Shown piece after piece: positions 50,251-58,886 of a DNA stretch of 64,000 nucleotides (position 1 is the stretch's first letter; each line of letters opens with the position of its first letter). Position numbers and translations under genes: made by a program. Where the stretch lies: assembly GCA_020851565.1 (NCBI GenBank), contig JADZCN010000067.1, positions 1-64,000 of the forward strand, read 5' to 3'. Origin of the DNA: Acidobacteriota bacterium. GTDB taxonomy: Bacteria > Acidobacteriota > Vicinamibacteria > Vicinamibacterales > UBA2999. Below the pieces are notes generated by a model, which was not told the DNA's origin, searched no databases, and saw only the letters and a list, made by a program, of their open reading frames with translations.

Positions 50251-50291
50251 AGAACCCGAGAACCCCAGAACCTCAGAACCTCAGAACCTCA
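50251..50291 (-). repeat. 8-bp array (AGAACCTC family), third locus
   Basis: Five units (AGAACCCG, AGAACCCC, AGAACCTC x3) between the convergent toxin and aconitase genes. On the minus strand the first unit contains the aconitase TGA. It is the same unit as at 18983-19077, more than 30 kb away. Confidence 0.92.
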
Positions 50292-52325
50292 GACCCCGTA
50301 CCGTTCCGGATCCCACCACAACCCGAGCTCGCTCGGCGGCGCCATGTAGCCCGCCAGCGCAGAGGCCGCGACGACCGACGGCGAGGCGAGGTATCCCTCG
50401 CCGCCGTAGCCCATCCGGTTCTGCCAGTTGCGGTTGAACGACGTGATGGCGCGCTGCCCCGGCTGCAGCGCATCCGGTCCCTGCCCGAAGCAGGGGCCGC
50501 ACCAGCTGGCGCGGATCTGCCCGCCCACCGAGCGGAACACGTCGGCGATGGACTCGCCGCCCAGCCGCGGGTCGGGCCGCTCGATCTGGTGCTTCACGCC
50601 GCCGGATCCGGGGAACACCACGAACTCCTTCTGCGCCTTCGTCAACCCCTGCGCGCGCGCGGCCACCAGCACCAGCGCGGCGGACAGCAGGTCGTCGTAG
50701 CTGCCGTTGGTGCACGAGCCGATCATCGCCTTGTCGAACGTGATCCGCTCGCGCGCCACCTCCTCGGCGGGGAACGCGTTGCCCGGGCTGAACGGCTTGG
50801 CAATCATCGGCAGCACGTCGTCCAGCACCAGCTCCTCGTCGAGATCGAACACGGCGTCGGCGCCGCACGCGATGCGCGGATACGGCAGCTCGGCCATGCC
50901 CTTCGCCTGGTACCACGCATACGTGACATCGTCGGGTGCGAAGATGCCGTTCAGCGCCTCCGCCTCGGCCATCATGTTCGCGATGGTGTTCCGGAACGCG
51001 ATGGGCAGCTGGTGATCCTGGTCCACCAGCTCCACCGACATCCCCTGGGACTGCTTCGCCCCCCACCGCCGCAGCAGCTCGAGGACGATGTCCTTGCCGG
51101 TCACCCACTCGCGGAGCCGGCCGGTGAAGGTGACGCGGCGCTGTTTCGCCATCGTGAAGTAGATGTAGCCGGTGGACCAGCCGAACCCGAGCGTGGTGGA
51201 TCCCACGCCCATGCCCACCGCGCCGTAGGCGCCGTACGCGCGTGAGTGCGAGTCCGCGCCGGGGATGAACTGCCCCGGCAGCACCAGGCCCTGCTCGGGG
51301 AAGTAGAAGTGGAAGATGCCGTCGCCTGGCGTGGCGTAGTACGGCTTCTCGATCCCGTGGTGCCTCGCGAACTGCCGCCCGATCTCCGTCTGCCGGTCGT
51401 CGTCCTGCTTGCCCGTGAAGACGAAGTGATCGTTGGCCACCGCCGCCTGGCGCGGAAAGATGGCATCGCCTCCGGTGATCTGGTTGAAGGTGTGGATGGC
51501 GAAGGGCGCCGTGCCGTCGGAGGCCGGCAGCAGGTCGGCGTAGACACGGAGCGTGGCGCCGGGCTTCACCTCGGCGTCCTTGTCCACGCGGTGCGCCCAC
51601 ACGATCTGCTCGGTGGTGGACATGCGCCGCGCGCGGTCTGGATCGGCCCACGCGACCTCGGGCGTCCGTTCGACGGACGCGCGGAACTCCCGCCGCCCCA
51701 CTGCGAAGATGCCGCCGCTCTGCCGGATCTCGTCTTCCTTCGCGCTGAGGGGCACCGGTGTGTACGCCTTCCCCTGCGTCTCGTTCGTGATGGCACGCGA
51801 CACTGGATCGAACGTGAACACGTCGCCGTCCTGCGCGTCGGCCACGGCCTCGGGGCTCTGGACCACGTGCAGGCCGAGGTTGAACGCGTTCCTGCGGAAG
51901 ATATCGCCCATGTTCGCGCCGCAGACGATCACCATCTCGAGCCCGGCTTCCTCGGCGATGGCCTTCAGTCCCGCTGGCGACATTTCCCGCGAGCTGCCGA
52001 TGGCAAACCGGTCGCCCGCGATGACGAAGGTCTGCCCGGCGTGCACCCTCGCGCGGAAATCGGGCATCAAATAGCGAAAGGCGCCGGCCTTCCATCGCTC
52101 GTCCAGCGTCTCGAGGCTCTCGGACACGCAGTCTGCGGCCGGCGTGATCTGGTCCGTGTCGATGGCGTCGAGCTTCTTCCCAGGCGTGCGCGGATCCCAG
52201 AAGATGAGCGCGGTGCCGCGGATGAGGTGCTGTCCACCTGCGGCCGCGAGATCACCGGGACGTGGGCCCGGCAGCGTCTCGAGGGTGACCCCGGGCTTCT
52301 GGATGGCGGGCTTGGCGATCTGCAT
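50289..52325 (-). CDS. Aconitase-family protein, swivel domain first
   Basis: 678-aa hydro-lyase of the aconitase/isopropylmalate isomerase superfamily. The small swivel domain is at the N-terminus (residues about 30-180: LDAIDTDQITPAADC, IAGDRFAIGSSREMSP, CGANMGDIFRRNAFNLGL). The large [4Fe-4S] domain follows (IPGADSHSRAYGAYGAVGMG; cluster Cys in AMIGSCTNGSYDDL and ASWCGPCFGQG; NRNWQNRMGYGGEGYLASP). This order is that of AcnB without the HEAT domain, not AcnA. It may be the citric-acid-cycle aconitase or another dehydratase. It starts 28 bp from the divergent nhaA gene. Confidence 0.85.
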   Translation of the reverse strand: MQIAKPAIQKPGVTLETLPGPRPGDLAAAGGQHLIRGTALIFWDPRTPGKKLDAIDTDQITPAADCVSESLETLDERWKAGAFRYLMPDFRARVHAGQTFVIAGDRFAIGSSREMSPAGLKAIAEEAGLEMVIVCGANMGDIFRRNAFNLGLHVVQSPEAVADAQDGDVFTFDPVSRAITNETQGKAYTPVPLSAKEDEIRQSGGIFAVGRREFRASVERTPEVAWADPDRARRMSTTEQIVWAHRVDKDAEVKPGATLRVYADLLPASDGTAPFAIHTFNQITGGDAIFPRQAAVANDHFVFTGKQDDDRQTEIGRQFARHHGIEKPYYATPGDGIFHFYFPEQGLVLPGQFIPGADSHSRAYGAYGAVGMGVGSTTLGFGWSTGYIYFTMAKQRRVTFTGRLREWVTGKDIVLELLRRWGAKQSQGMSVELVDQDHQLPIAFRNTIANMMAEAEALNGIFAPDDVTYAWYQAKGMAELPYPRIACGADAVFDLDEELVLDDVLPMIAKPFSPGNAFPAEEVARERITFDKAMIGSCTNGSYDDLLSAALVLVAARAQGLTKAQKEFVVFPGSGGVKHQIERPDPRLGGESIADVFRSVGGQIRASWCGPCFGQGPDALQPGQRAITSFNRNWQNRMGYGGEGYLASPSVVAASALAGYMAPPSELGLWWDPERYGV

Positions 52326-52353
52326 AACTGGACGATCATAGCAGGGGCATCTG

Positions 52354-53529
52354 ATGGCGACGACCCAGGACGACACCCGTGAATTCCTGTCTTTCGAGGC
52401 GCTCAGCGGCATCGTCCTCATCGTCTGCGCCGGTGCGGCCCTGTGGATGGCCAACTCGTCCTGGGCCGCGGGCTACGAAGCCATCTGGACCGCGCCTGTC
52501 GGCGGGGACGTGGCGGGGCTGGACCTCCGCCACTCCGTGCGCCACTGGATCAACGACGGGTTGATGGCGCTGTTCTTCCTCGTCGTTGGCCTCGAGATCA
52601 AGCGCGAGTTCGCGGTCGGCGAACTGAAGGACCCGAAGGCGGCCCTCTTGCCGGCCGTCGCGGCCATTGGCGGCATGCTCGCGCCGGCGGCCATCTACCT
52701 CGCGTTGCAGGGCACGGAGGGCCGTGGCTGGGCCATCCCGATGGCCACCGACATCGCGTTCGTCGTGGGCTGCCTGTCCATCCTCGGCTCGCGCGTGCCG
52801 CATACGCTGAAGATCTTCGTGCTGTCGCTCGCCATCATCGACGACCTGGGCGCCATCATGGTCGTGGCGCTCGTCTACTCCAAGGGCATCTCGTGGATCG
52901 CCCTCGCCATCGTGGCCGCCGCGCTGCTCGGCGTGCACGGCCTGGTGCGCGCGCGCGTGTCGAGCCTCTGGGCCCACGCGCCCCTCGCCTTCATCGCGTG
53001 GCTGGCGTTCCACGAATCCGGCGTCCACGCCACGCTCTCGGGCGTGCTGCTGGGCCTGCTGGCGCCGGCCCATCCCTTCCCGGGCGCTGGCAAGGGTGAC
53101 GAGTCGCTGCTGCACCGGGTGGAGGAAGGGCTGCACCCCGTGGTCGCCCTCGGCATCATGCCGGTCTTCGCGCTGGCCAACGCCGGCGTCCCGCTGGTCT
53201 CGGGCGGCGGCGTGCATCCCGAGACCATGGCGGTGGCGCTTGGCCTCCTCGTCGGCAAGCCGCTCGGCATCGTGCTCTTCTCATGGCTCGCCATCCGCGC
53301 CGGCGCGAGCCAGCTGCCGGACCAGGTGTCATGGGGCCTGCTGACGGGAGCGGGGTGCCTGGCGGGCATCGGCTTCACGATGGCGGCCTTCATCGCGGGC
53401 CTGGCCCTCGAGGGCCCGGTCCTGGATGCGGCGAAGCTCGGCGTCATGGCCGGCTCGGCCGCCGCCGGCCTCCTTGGCACGACAGTCATCGTCCTGGCGA
53501 GCCGGAAAAGCCGGGGGCGGCAAGCCTGA
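52354..53529 (+). CDS. nhaA: Na+/H+ antiporter NhaA
   Basis: 391-aa NhaA-type antiporter with 11-12 membrane segments. The ion-binding aspartates are in [18 protein letters not shown] and [40 protein letters not shown] and [13 protein letters not shown] are also family blocks. It exports Na+ and imports protons for pH and salt homeostasis. AGGGG lies before the ATG. The 28-bp gap to the divergent aconitase means that one promoter must overlap a coding region. Confidence 0.95.
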   Translation: MATTQDDTREFLSFEALSGIVLIVCAGAALWMANSSWAAGYEAIWTAPVGGDVAGLDLRHSVRHWINDGLMALFFLVVGLEIKREFAVGELKDPKAALLPAVAAIGGMLAPAAIYLALQGTEGRGWAIPMATDIAFVVGCLSILGSRVPHTLKIFVLSLAIIDDLGAIMVVALVYSKGISWIALAIVAAALLGVHGLVRARVSSLWAHAPLAFIAWLAFHESGVHATLSGVLLGLLAPAHPFPGAGKGDESLLHRVEEGLHPVVALGIMPVFALANAGVPLVSGGGVHPETMAVALGLLVGKPLGIVLFSWLAIRAGASQLPDQVSWGLLTGAGCLAGIGFTMAAFIAGLALEGPVLDAAKLGVMAGSAAAGLLGTTVIVLASRKSRGRQA

Positions 53530-53554
53530 AGCGGCGCCGATGCGTGAGTAGAAT
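53526..53554 (+). promoter_or_regulatory. Putative promoter of the M28 peptidase gene
   Basis: CTGAAG (53526-53531), 17 bp, TAGAAT (53549-53554), then a leader of about 13-20 nt with AAGGAG at 53563-53568 and ATG at 53574. The -35 overlaps the nhaA stop. Confidence 0.5.
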
Positions 53555-53573
53555 GGGCGGCGAAGGAGCCTCC

Positions 53574-55160
53574 ATGCCATTCCGCGCGCTCGTCGTGCTG
53601 TCACTCATCGCTTTTGCCTCCTCCTCCACGCCGATCGCCCAGGAGAAACTCGACCGCGACATCTACTGGAAGATCCGCCGTGAGGCCACGGACAACTCGC
53701 AGCTGATGAAGACGCTGCAGGTGCTGACAGACGTCTACGGCCCGCGCCTCACCGGCTCGCCCAACCTGAAGGGCGCGTCCGACTGGGTGGTGAAGCAGAC
53801 CACGGCGTGGGGCCTGAAGAACGCGCACCTCGAGCCGTGGGACTTCGGGCATCCCGGCTGGCTGAACGAGCGCCTCTCCGTGCACGTCGTCTCGCCGGTG
53901 AAGGATGCGCTCGTCGCCGAAGCGCTGGCCTGGACACCCGGGACGAACGGTCCCGTGACCGCGCAGGTGGCCCCGCTGGAGCTGCCCGAGCGGCCGACGA
54001 AGGAGAGCCTGGCCGCGTTCCTCGATCAGCAGCGCGCGACGGTCAAGGGCCGGGTCGTGATGGTGGGGGCGCCGCAAGCGGTGGGCGTGACCATCGACCC
54101 GCCTGCGAAGCGGCGAGAAGATGCCGACGTCCGCGCGCAGTTCTCGGGCGCCGGCGCCCCCGGCGGCCCGTTCGGGCCCCCGCAGCCCCCACAGGCCCCG
54201 GCCGACAAGAACATCCTCACCGCGAACCAGGTGAACGAGCAGCTCGATCAGTTCCTCGTGGACGCGGGCGCCGTCGCCCGCGTCAACGACGCCGGCCGCG
54301 ACCACGGCCAGATTCGCGCCTTCAACAACCGCACCTTCGATGTGGCGAAGGCCGTGCCCACCGTGGTGATGCGCAATGAGGACTTCGGCCGGCTGTGGCG
54401 CCTCAACGCGAGCGGCCGCCCGGTGGAGCTGGAGCTGAACATCGTCAACCAGACCTATCCCGAGGGCCGGACGCAGTACAACGTGATCGCGGAGATCCCG
54501 GGCACGGACAAGGCGGCCGAGGTGGTGATGCTCGGCGGGCACCTGGACTCGTGGCACTCCGCCACCGGCGCCACCGACAACGCCATCGGCTGTTCGACGA
54601 TGCTCGAAGCCATCCGCATCCTGAACGCCATCGGCGTGAAGCCGCGCCGCACCATTCGCGTGGCGCTGTGGAGCGGTGAGGAGCAGGGTCTGCTCGGCTC
54701 GCAGGCGTACGTGAAGGAGCACTTCGGCACGTTCGAGGACCAGAAGCCGGAGTACTCGAACTTCGCCGGCTACTTCAACATCGACTCGGGCACGGGCCGC
54801 GCGCGCGGCATGACGGTCTTCGGCCCGCCGGAGGCGGCCGGCATCCTGCGTGAGGCCACGACGCCCTTCGAGGACAACGGCTTCTTCGGCGCCATCGCCA
54901 CCACCAGCCGTCGCCGCGGCGGGTCGGATCACACGTCGTTCAACGAGGTGGGCCTGCCGGGCATCGGCGTCCAGCAGGACCCCATCGAGTACGGCACGCA
55001 CACCTGGCACACCAACCTCGACACCTACGAGCGCATCATCGAGGACGACGCCCGGCAGAGCGCGATGGTGATTGCGGCGGCGGTGTACCACCTGGCGATG
55101 CGGGACGATCAGCTGCCGCGGCTGGCAAGAGATCGGATGCCCGCTCTCCCTACGCAGTAG
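53574..55160 (+). CDS. Secreted M28 zinc aminopeptidase
   Basis: 528-aa protein with a signal peptide ([20 protein letters not shown]) and an M28 catalytic domain. The five metal ligands are in [20 protein letters not shown] (His, Asp), [16 protein letters not shown] (Glu pair), YFNIDSGTG (Asp) and [15 protein letters not shown] (His). A PA-like insert (about residues 130-270) contains a Gly/Pro-rich stretch. It probably releases N-terminal amino acids from peptides in the periplasm or outside. The family is abundant in Acidobacteriota. Confidence 0.92.
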   Translation: MPFRALVVLSLIAFASSSTPIAQEKLDRDIYWKIRREATDNSQLMKTLQVLTDVYGPRLTGSPNLKGASDWVVKQTTAWGLKNAHLEPWDFGHPGWLNERLSVHVVSPVKDALVAEALAWTPGTNGPVTAQVAPLELPERPTKESLAAFLDQQRATVKGRVVMVGAPQAVGVTIDPPAKRREDADVRAQFSGAGAPGGPFGPPQPPQAPADKNILTANQVNEQLDQFLVDAGAVARVNDAGRDHGQIRAFNNRTFDVAKAVPTVVMRNEDFGRLWRLNASGRPVELELNIVNQTYPEGRTQYNVIAEIPGTDKAAEVVMLGGHLDSWHSATGATDNAIGCSTMLEAIRILNAIGVKPRRTIRVALWSGEEQGLLGSQAYVKEHFGTFEDQKPEYSNFAGYFNIDSGTGRARGMTVFGPPEAAGILREATTPFEDNGFFGAIATTSRRRGGSDHTSFNEVGLPGIGVQQDPIEYGTHTWHTNLDTYERIIEDDARQSAMVIAAAVYHLAMRDDQLPRLARDRMPALPTQ

Positions 55161-55167
55161 CGGGCCC

Positions 55168-55369
55168 GTCGGGAGGGGGCTGCGCAGACGGGAGGGGTGC
55201 TGCGCCTGTCGGGAGGAAGCCGCGTCTGACGGGAGGGAGCTTCGCACGAAGGGAGGGAGCTTCGCCCGTCGGGAGTGTTCCCGACGCTGAGCCCCTCCCG
55301 GCGCGGTCTCCTCCCGACGCCGTCCCCTCCCGACACCGTCCACTCCCGATCAGCGAAGCCAACCTCCCG
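55168..55369. repeat. Opposed CGGGAGG arrays, 20-bp and 16-bp periods
   Basis: From 55168, six units of a 20-bp repeat (GTCGGGAGGGAGCTTCGCCC consensus; GGGAGG at 55171, 55190, 55211, 55231, 55251, 55271). The sixth closes as a hairpin GTCGGGA-GTGT-TCCCGAC (55268-55285). Then CTCCCG recurs at 55295, 55311, 55327 and 55343 (16-bp period) and at 55364. The G-rich strand is sense for the M28 gene in the first half and sense for pepT in the second, so two arrays face each other between convergent genes. Confidence 0.92.
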
Positions 55370-55373
55370 ACGC

Positions 55374-56612
55374 TCACGCTCGCTCTTCCCACACCCGCGC
55401 GAGCTCGACGATCACCTCCACCGCCTTTTCCATGTCCTGCACCGACACCCACTCGAGGCGCGAGTGGAAGTTCTGCTCGCCCGCGAAGATGTTCGGCGTC
55501 GGAAGGCCCATGAACGACAGCCGGGATCCGTCCGTGCCGCCGCGGATGGCCCGCTCGCGGACCTGGAGCCCGGCCCGCGCAATGGCTTCGCGCGCCTTCT
55601 CCACCACGAGCGGGTGCTGATCGATCACCTCGCGCATGTTGCGGTACTGCTCCTCCACGGCCACGTCCACGGAGGCGCCAGGCACGCCCGCCACCACCTC
55701 CATGGCCAGCGCGCGGAGCCACGCCTCCTTCTCGATCAACCCCGCGGCCATGAAATCGCGGACCAGCAGCTTCACCGCCGTCTGATCCACGCCCGCCCGG
55801 ACGACGTACGGGTGCACGAAACCTTCGCGGCCTTCAGTGGTCTCCGGCGACAGCCGATCGTGCGGCAGCCGCTCGAGGAAGCGGGCCGCCAGCTTGATGG
55901 CGTTCACCATCCGGCCCTTCGCGTAGCCCGGGTGGGTGTTGAAGCCGCGGAACGTGAGCGTGATGGCATCGGCCGAGAAGCTCTCGAACTCCAGCTCGCC
56001 GCGCGGGCCGCCGTCCATCGTGTAGGCATAGCGCGCCCCGAACCGGGCCAGGTCGAAGAACTGAGTGCCGTGCCCAACTTCCTCATCCGGCGTGAACGCA
56101 ATGCGGACGGCGCCGTGCGGGATCTCTGGATGCGCCATCAGCCATGCGGCTGCCGTCATGATCTCCGCCACGCCGCTCTTGTTGTCGGCGCCGAGCAGCG
56201 TCGTCCCCGACGCAGTGACGATGTCGTGGCCGAGGCACTCGCCGAGGTAGGGTGAGTCGGCCACCCGGAGGACGGCCGTGGGGTCGTCGGGCAGCACCAG
56301 GTCGCGCCCGTCGTAGGCGCGGTGGACGATCGGCTTCACGCCCGCGCCCCTCATCTCCGGCGACGTGTCGACGTGCGCGATGAAGCCAATCACCGGCACG
56401 TCAGGCTTCGTCGTCGTCGCGGGGATGGTGGCCATGACGTAGCCGTGCTCGTCCATGGCCGCGTCCGCCACGCCCATCGCGTGCAGCTCGGACACCAGGT
56501 CGCGCAGCAGCACGAGCTGGCCGGGTGTGCTGGGATACGTGGCCGCGCCTTCGCGCGACTGCGTGTCGTAGGTGACGTAGCGGAGGAACCGCTCGAGGAC
56601 GGGACTGGGCAT
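55374..56612 (-). CDS. pepT: Peptidase T (tripeptide aminopeptidase)
   Basis: 412-aa M20B peptidase. FIAHVDTSPEMRGAGVKP (first metal His/Asp), TTLLGADNKSGVAEIMTAA (bridging Asp), IAFTPDEEVGHGTQFFDL (catalytic Glu pair), YTMDGGPRGELEFESF and PNIFAGEQNFHSRLEWV match PepT throughout and at full length. It removes the N-terminal residue from tripeptides in the cytoplasm. It is convergent with the M28 peptidase across the opposed repeat arrays. Confidence 0.95.
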   Translation of the reverse strand: MPSPVLERFLRYVTYDTQSREGAATYPSTPGQLVLLRDLVSELHAMGVADAAMDEHGYVMATIPATTTKPDVPVIGFIAHVDTSPEMRGAGVKPIVHRAYDGRDLVLPDDPTAVLRVADSPYLGECLGHDIVTASGTTLLGADNKSGVAEIMTAAAWLMAHPEIPHGAVRIAFTPDEEVGHGTQFFDLARFGARYAYTMDGGPRGELEFESFSADAITLTFRGFNTHPGYAKGRMVNAIKLAARFLERLPHDRLSPETTEGREGFVHPYVVRAGVDQTAVKLLVRDFMAAGLIEKEAWLRALAMEVVAGVPGASVDVAVEEQYRNMREVIDQHPLVVEKAREAIARAGLQVRERAIRGGTDGSRLSFMGLPTPNIFAGEQNFHSRLEWVSVQDMEKAVEVIVELARVWEERA

Positions 56613-56702
56613 AGGCGTGGCCCCCGGCAGGAGGCTGCCGCCATGCTATCAGCGGCGGCCGAAGGCGACCTGGTCCCGATCCCGGCCTCGAGCGACTCCT
56701 GG

Positions 56703-57416
56703 CTACTGGCGGTTGTACCGAATGCCCGCTTCCTGCGCCTTCTCGATGGCGATCACCATCGCAGGCACGACGGTCACACCTGGCAGCATGTTGGCGCGCA
56801 GCTCCTTCTCGATGTCCGCGGCCTTCCCGTGGCCCCTGGCCTCGAGCTCCAGGCACCAGATGCCCAGGGCGTTGGCGCAGAGCAGGAACTTCGTGCCCAT
56901 CTTCTGGAGGCTTTCGATACCCAGCGCGGGCATGGCGCCGGCCAGCGCGGGGATGTCGGGCGCGTCAATCGCCTTCAGCAGCAGGTGCAGGTCGGCCGGC
57001 GTCGGCCGGTTGAAGACGTTGCGCGTGTAGGGCTTGCCGTCCGCATCCTTCAGGCCCATGTAGGCACCAAGCTTGTACTTGGCCCAGATGGCGTCGTTAA
57101 ACGCCATCGTGATGCTGGCCTGGTTGCCGGCGCTGTAGAGCGTGCCGACCGTGCCCACCTCACTCGCATCGACCTTGTACGCCGCGGCGTAAGTGTTGAT
57201 GTAGTTGAGGATGTGCAGCAGCGGCATGGCATTCTTGTGCTGCGGGAAGTCGAAGAGGCACTTGTGCGAGCCCTTCACTTCCTGGATCCAGGCGTCGGGC
57301 GCCGATGCCGCCGCGGCTTCGGTGCGCGCGAGGGACGCCGCGATGCCCGCGGCCGCGGCCGCGCCGGCCATCCGGCCCAGGAACTGGCGACGAGGGGTGG
57401 TGGATTCCAAGTTCAC
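56703..57416 (-). CDS. Tat-exported DsrE-like protein
   Basis: 237-aa protein with twin-arginine signal TPRRQFLGRMAGAAAAAGIA. The mature part has a DsrE/DsrF-like pattern: KCLFDFPQHKNAMPLLHILN at the start and a closing LPGVTVVPAMVIAIEKAQEA. FLLCANALGIWCLE contains Cys where DsrE proteins often have one. GTG 57416 is preceded by AAGGAG. A role in periplasmic sulfur or redox chemistry is possible but not shown. Confidence 0.72.
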   Translation of the reverse strand: MNLESTTPRRQFLGRMAGAAAAAGIAASLARTEAAAASAPDAWIQEVKGSHKCLFDFPQHKNAMPLLHILNYINTYAAAYKVDASEVGTVGTLYSAGNQASITMAFNDAIWAKYKLGAYMGLKDADGKPYTRNVFNRPTPADLHLLLKAIDAPDIPALAGAMPALGIESLQKMGTKFLLCANALGIWCLELEARGHGKAADIEKELRANMLPGVTVVPAMVIAIEKAQEAGIRYNRQ

Positions 57417-57700
57417 GAGCAGACTCCTTCAGGTGTTCCGTATCCGACATTGGGTACGTGAAACTGCCACACCTGGGATATCGAGATTGGCGGGCGAATC
57501 CCGCCACGGACGTTCCGGGCAGGCAGGCTTGGGTGGCGCTGGTCAGTGAGCAAGCTCGCAAGCTCAGCCCTTCCGATGACGAAGGCCGTCGCACCCGTCG
57601 ACGCCGTGCCGGTGAGGCGCGCGCCGCCCGCCCTTGCCACCTGCGCCACCAGCCCGCCCGTGCAGCATGTGCGGTGCCGTCGGGCCTATCATGGAGGTCT

Positions 57701-57820
57701 GTGATCCCGTCGGCATACCCGTTCCCCGGCTCGACGCGGCGGGCCAATCGGTGGTCCTCGCTGCTCTGGAGGGGGCTGTGCAGCTTCGTCGCGGGCGGCG
57801 TCATCCTCTGGCTGCTGTGA
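57701..57820 (+). CDS. 39-aa single-span small protein
   Basis: GTG 57701 with GAGG just upstream opens a 39-codon frame ending LCSFVAGGVILWLL, a short hydrophobic segment after a basic stretch (STRRANRWSS). Its TGA overlaps the GTG start of the next gene (GTGA), the coupling pattern seen throughout this window. It is speculative because of its size. Confidence 0.4.
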   Translation: MIPSAYPFPGSTRRANRWSSLLWRGLCSFVAGGVILWLL

Positions 57821-58194
57821 CGCGCTTCGTCTTCTATCGCGACGCGGCGTTCTGGCTGGGGTGCGCGGCCTACACCGCGAACCGCTGGGCTTTCAAGGCG
57901 CACCTGCCCGGGGCCTTCCTCCGGTCGCACTTCAACGATCTCTGGCTCGTCCCGTGCGCCCTGCCACTCGTGCTCTGGATGCACGACCGGATGGGATGGC
58001 GCGCTGACGGTCCGCCACGCGGAGACGAGGTGCTCGCGCACCTCGCGGGGTGGTCGGTACTCTTCGAGTGGATCGGACCCTGGTACGTGCCGTGGGCCAC
58101 CGCCGACCCATGGGACGTGGCGTGCTACGCCGTCGGCGCCATCGGCGCATGGCTCTGGTGGCGCCGCAGGTGCGCAGCGGCGGTTGAGCCATGA
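57817..58194 (+). CDS. Small integral membrane protein
   Basis: 125 aa with three or four hydrophobic, Trp-rich segments (DAAFWLGCAAYTANRWAF, FNDLWLVPCALPLVLWMHD, GWSVLFEWIGPWYVPWA, YAVGAIGAWLWWRRR). No family is recognised. The GTG start overlaps the preceding small frame, and the stop overlaps the methyltransferase ATG (ATGA), so it is coupled to that enzyme. Confidence 0.65.
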   Translation: MTRFVFYRDAAFWLGCAAYTANRWAFKAHLPGAFLRSHFNDLWLVPCALPLVLWMHDRMGWRADGPPRGDEVLAHLAGWSVLFEWIGPWYVPWATADPWDVACYAVGAIGAWLWWRRRCAAAVEP

Positions 58195-58868
58195 GCTTCG
58201 ACACGCTCGCTCCCCACTATCGATGGATGGAGTCGGTGCTCGCGGGCCCCCTGCTGCAGCAGTGCCGGACCCGCTACCTCGGGCACCTTGCGGCAGCGCG
58301 CAACGTCCTCGTACTCGGTCCAGGGCGCAGCCGGTTTGCCGCAGCGATGCTGACGGCAGCACCGGACGCGCGGCTCACACTCGTGGACAGCAGCCACGAA
58401 ATGCTCGAACACCTCGGGCGTGATCTGCGCGACGGTGGAGCGGCCATGGGCCGCGTCACCCTGGTGCATGCGGACGCCCGCGAGTGGACGCCCTCGTCCG
58501 CGCCCTTCGACACCATCGCCACTCATTTCTTCCTGGACTGCTTTGCTCCCGTCGACCTCGCGGCCCTTGTCGCGCGAGTCGCGCAGTGGAGCATCCCCGG
58601 CACCCGCTGGCTCGTGTCGGATTTCCGCATGCCCGCCGCGGGGTGGCGAAGGCACAGGGCCCTGGCGATCCACGCCTTGATGTACGCGTTCTTCCGTGCG
58701 ACCACCGGTATCGCCGCCTGCGCCGTCACGCCTCCCGATGCCTACCTGGCCCGGGCCCGCTTTCGGCTCGTTCAACGTCAACTCTCGAACCTCGGGCTGC
58801 TGCACGCGGACCTCTGGGTGCGCAGCACCACATCATCCGCGGGTGCAGGGCGGGGGATTGTCGAATGA
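58191..58868 (+). CDS. Class I SAM-dependent methyltransferase
   Basis: 225 aa. Motif I NVLVLGPGRSRFAAAML, the acidic end of strand 2 in LTLVDSSHEMLEHL, motif II-like VHADAREWTP and FDTIATHFFLDCF mark a class I methyltransferase. TRWLVSDFRMPAAGW is the strand-5 region. The substrate is unknown; the coupled membrane protein suggests a lipid or quinone-like substrate, which is only a guess. It is convergent with the propeller lipoprotein. Confidence 0.82.
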   Translation: MSFDTLAPHYRWMESVLAGPLLQQCRTRYLGHLAAARNVLVLGPGRSRFAAAMLTAAPDARLTLVDSSHEMLEHLGRDLRDGGAAMGRVTLVHADAREWTPSSAPFDTIATHFFLDCFAPVDLAALVARVAQWSIPGTRWLVSDFRMPAAGWRRHRALAIHALMYAFFRATTGIAACAVTPPDAYLARARFRLVQRQLSNLGLLHADLWVRSTTSSAGAGRGIVE

Positions 58869-58886
58869 CGCGGGGGCAGCCGGGTT

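Noticed and set aside
55168-55369. Possible CRISPR array (regular 20-bp spacing)
   Set aside because: The whole 20-bp unit repeats, with no unique spacers, and the orientation flips in the middle.
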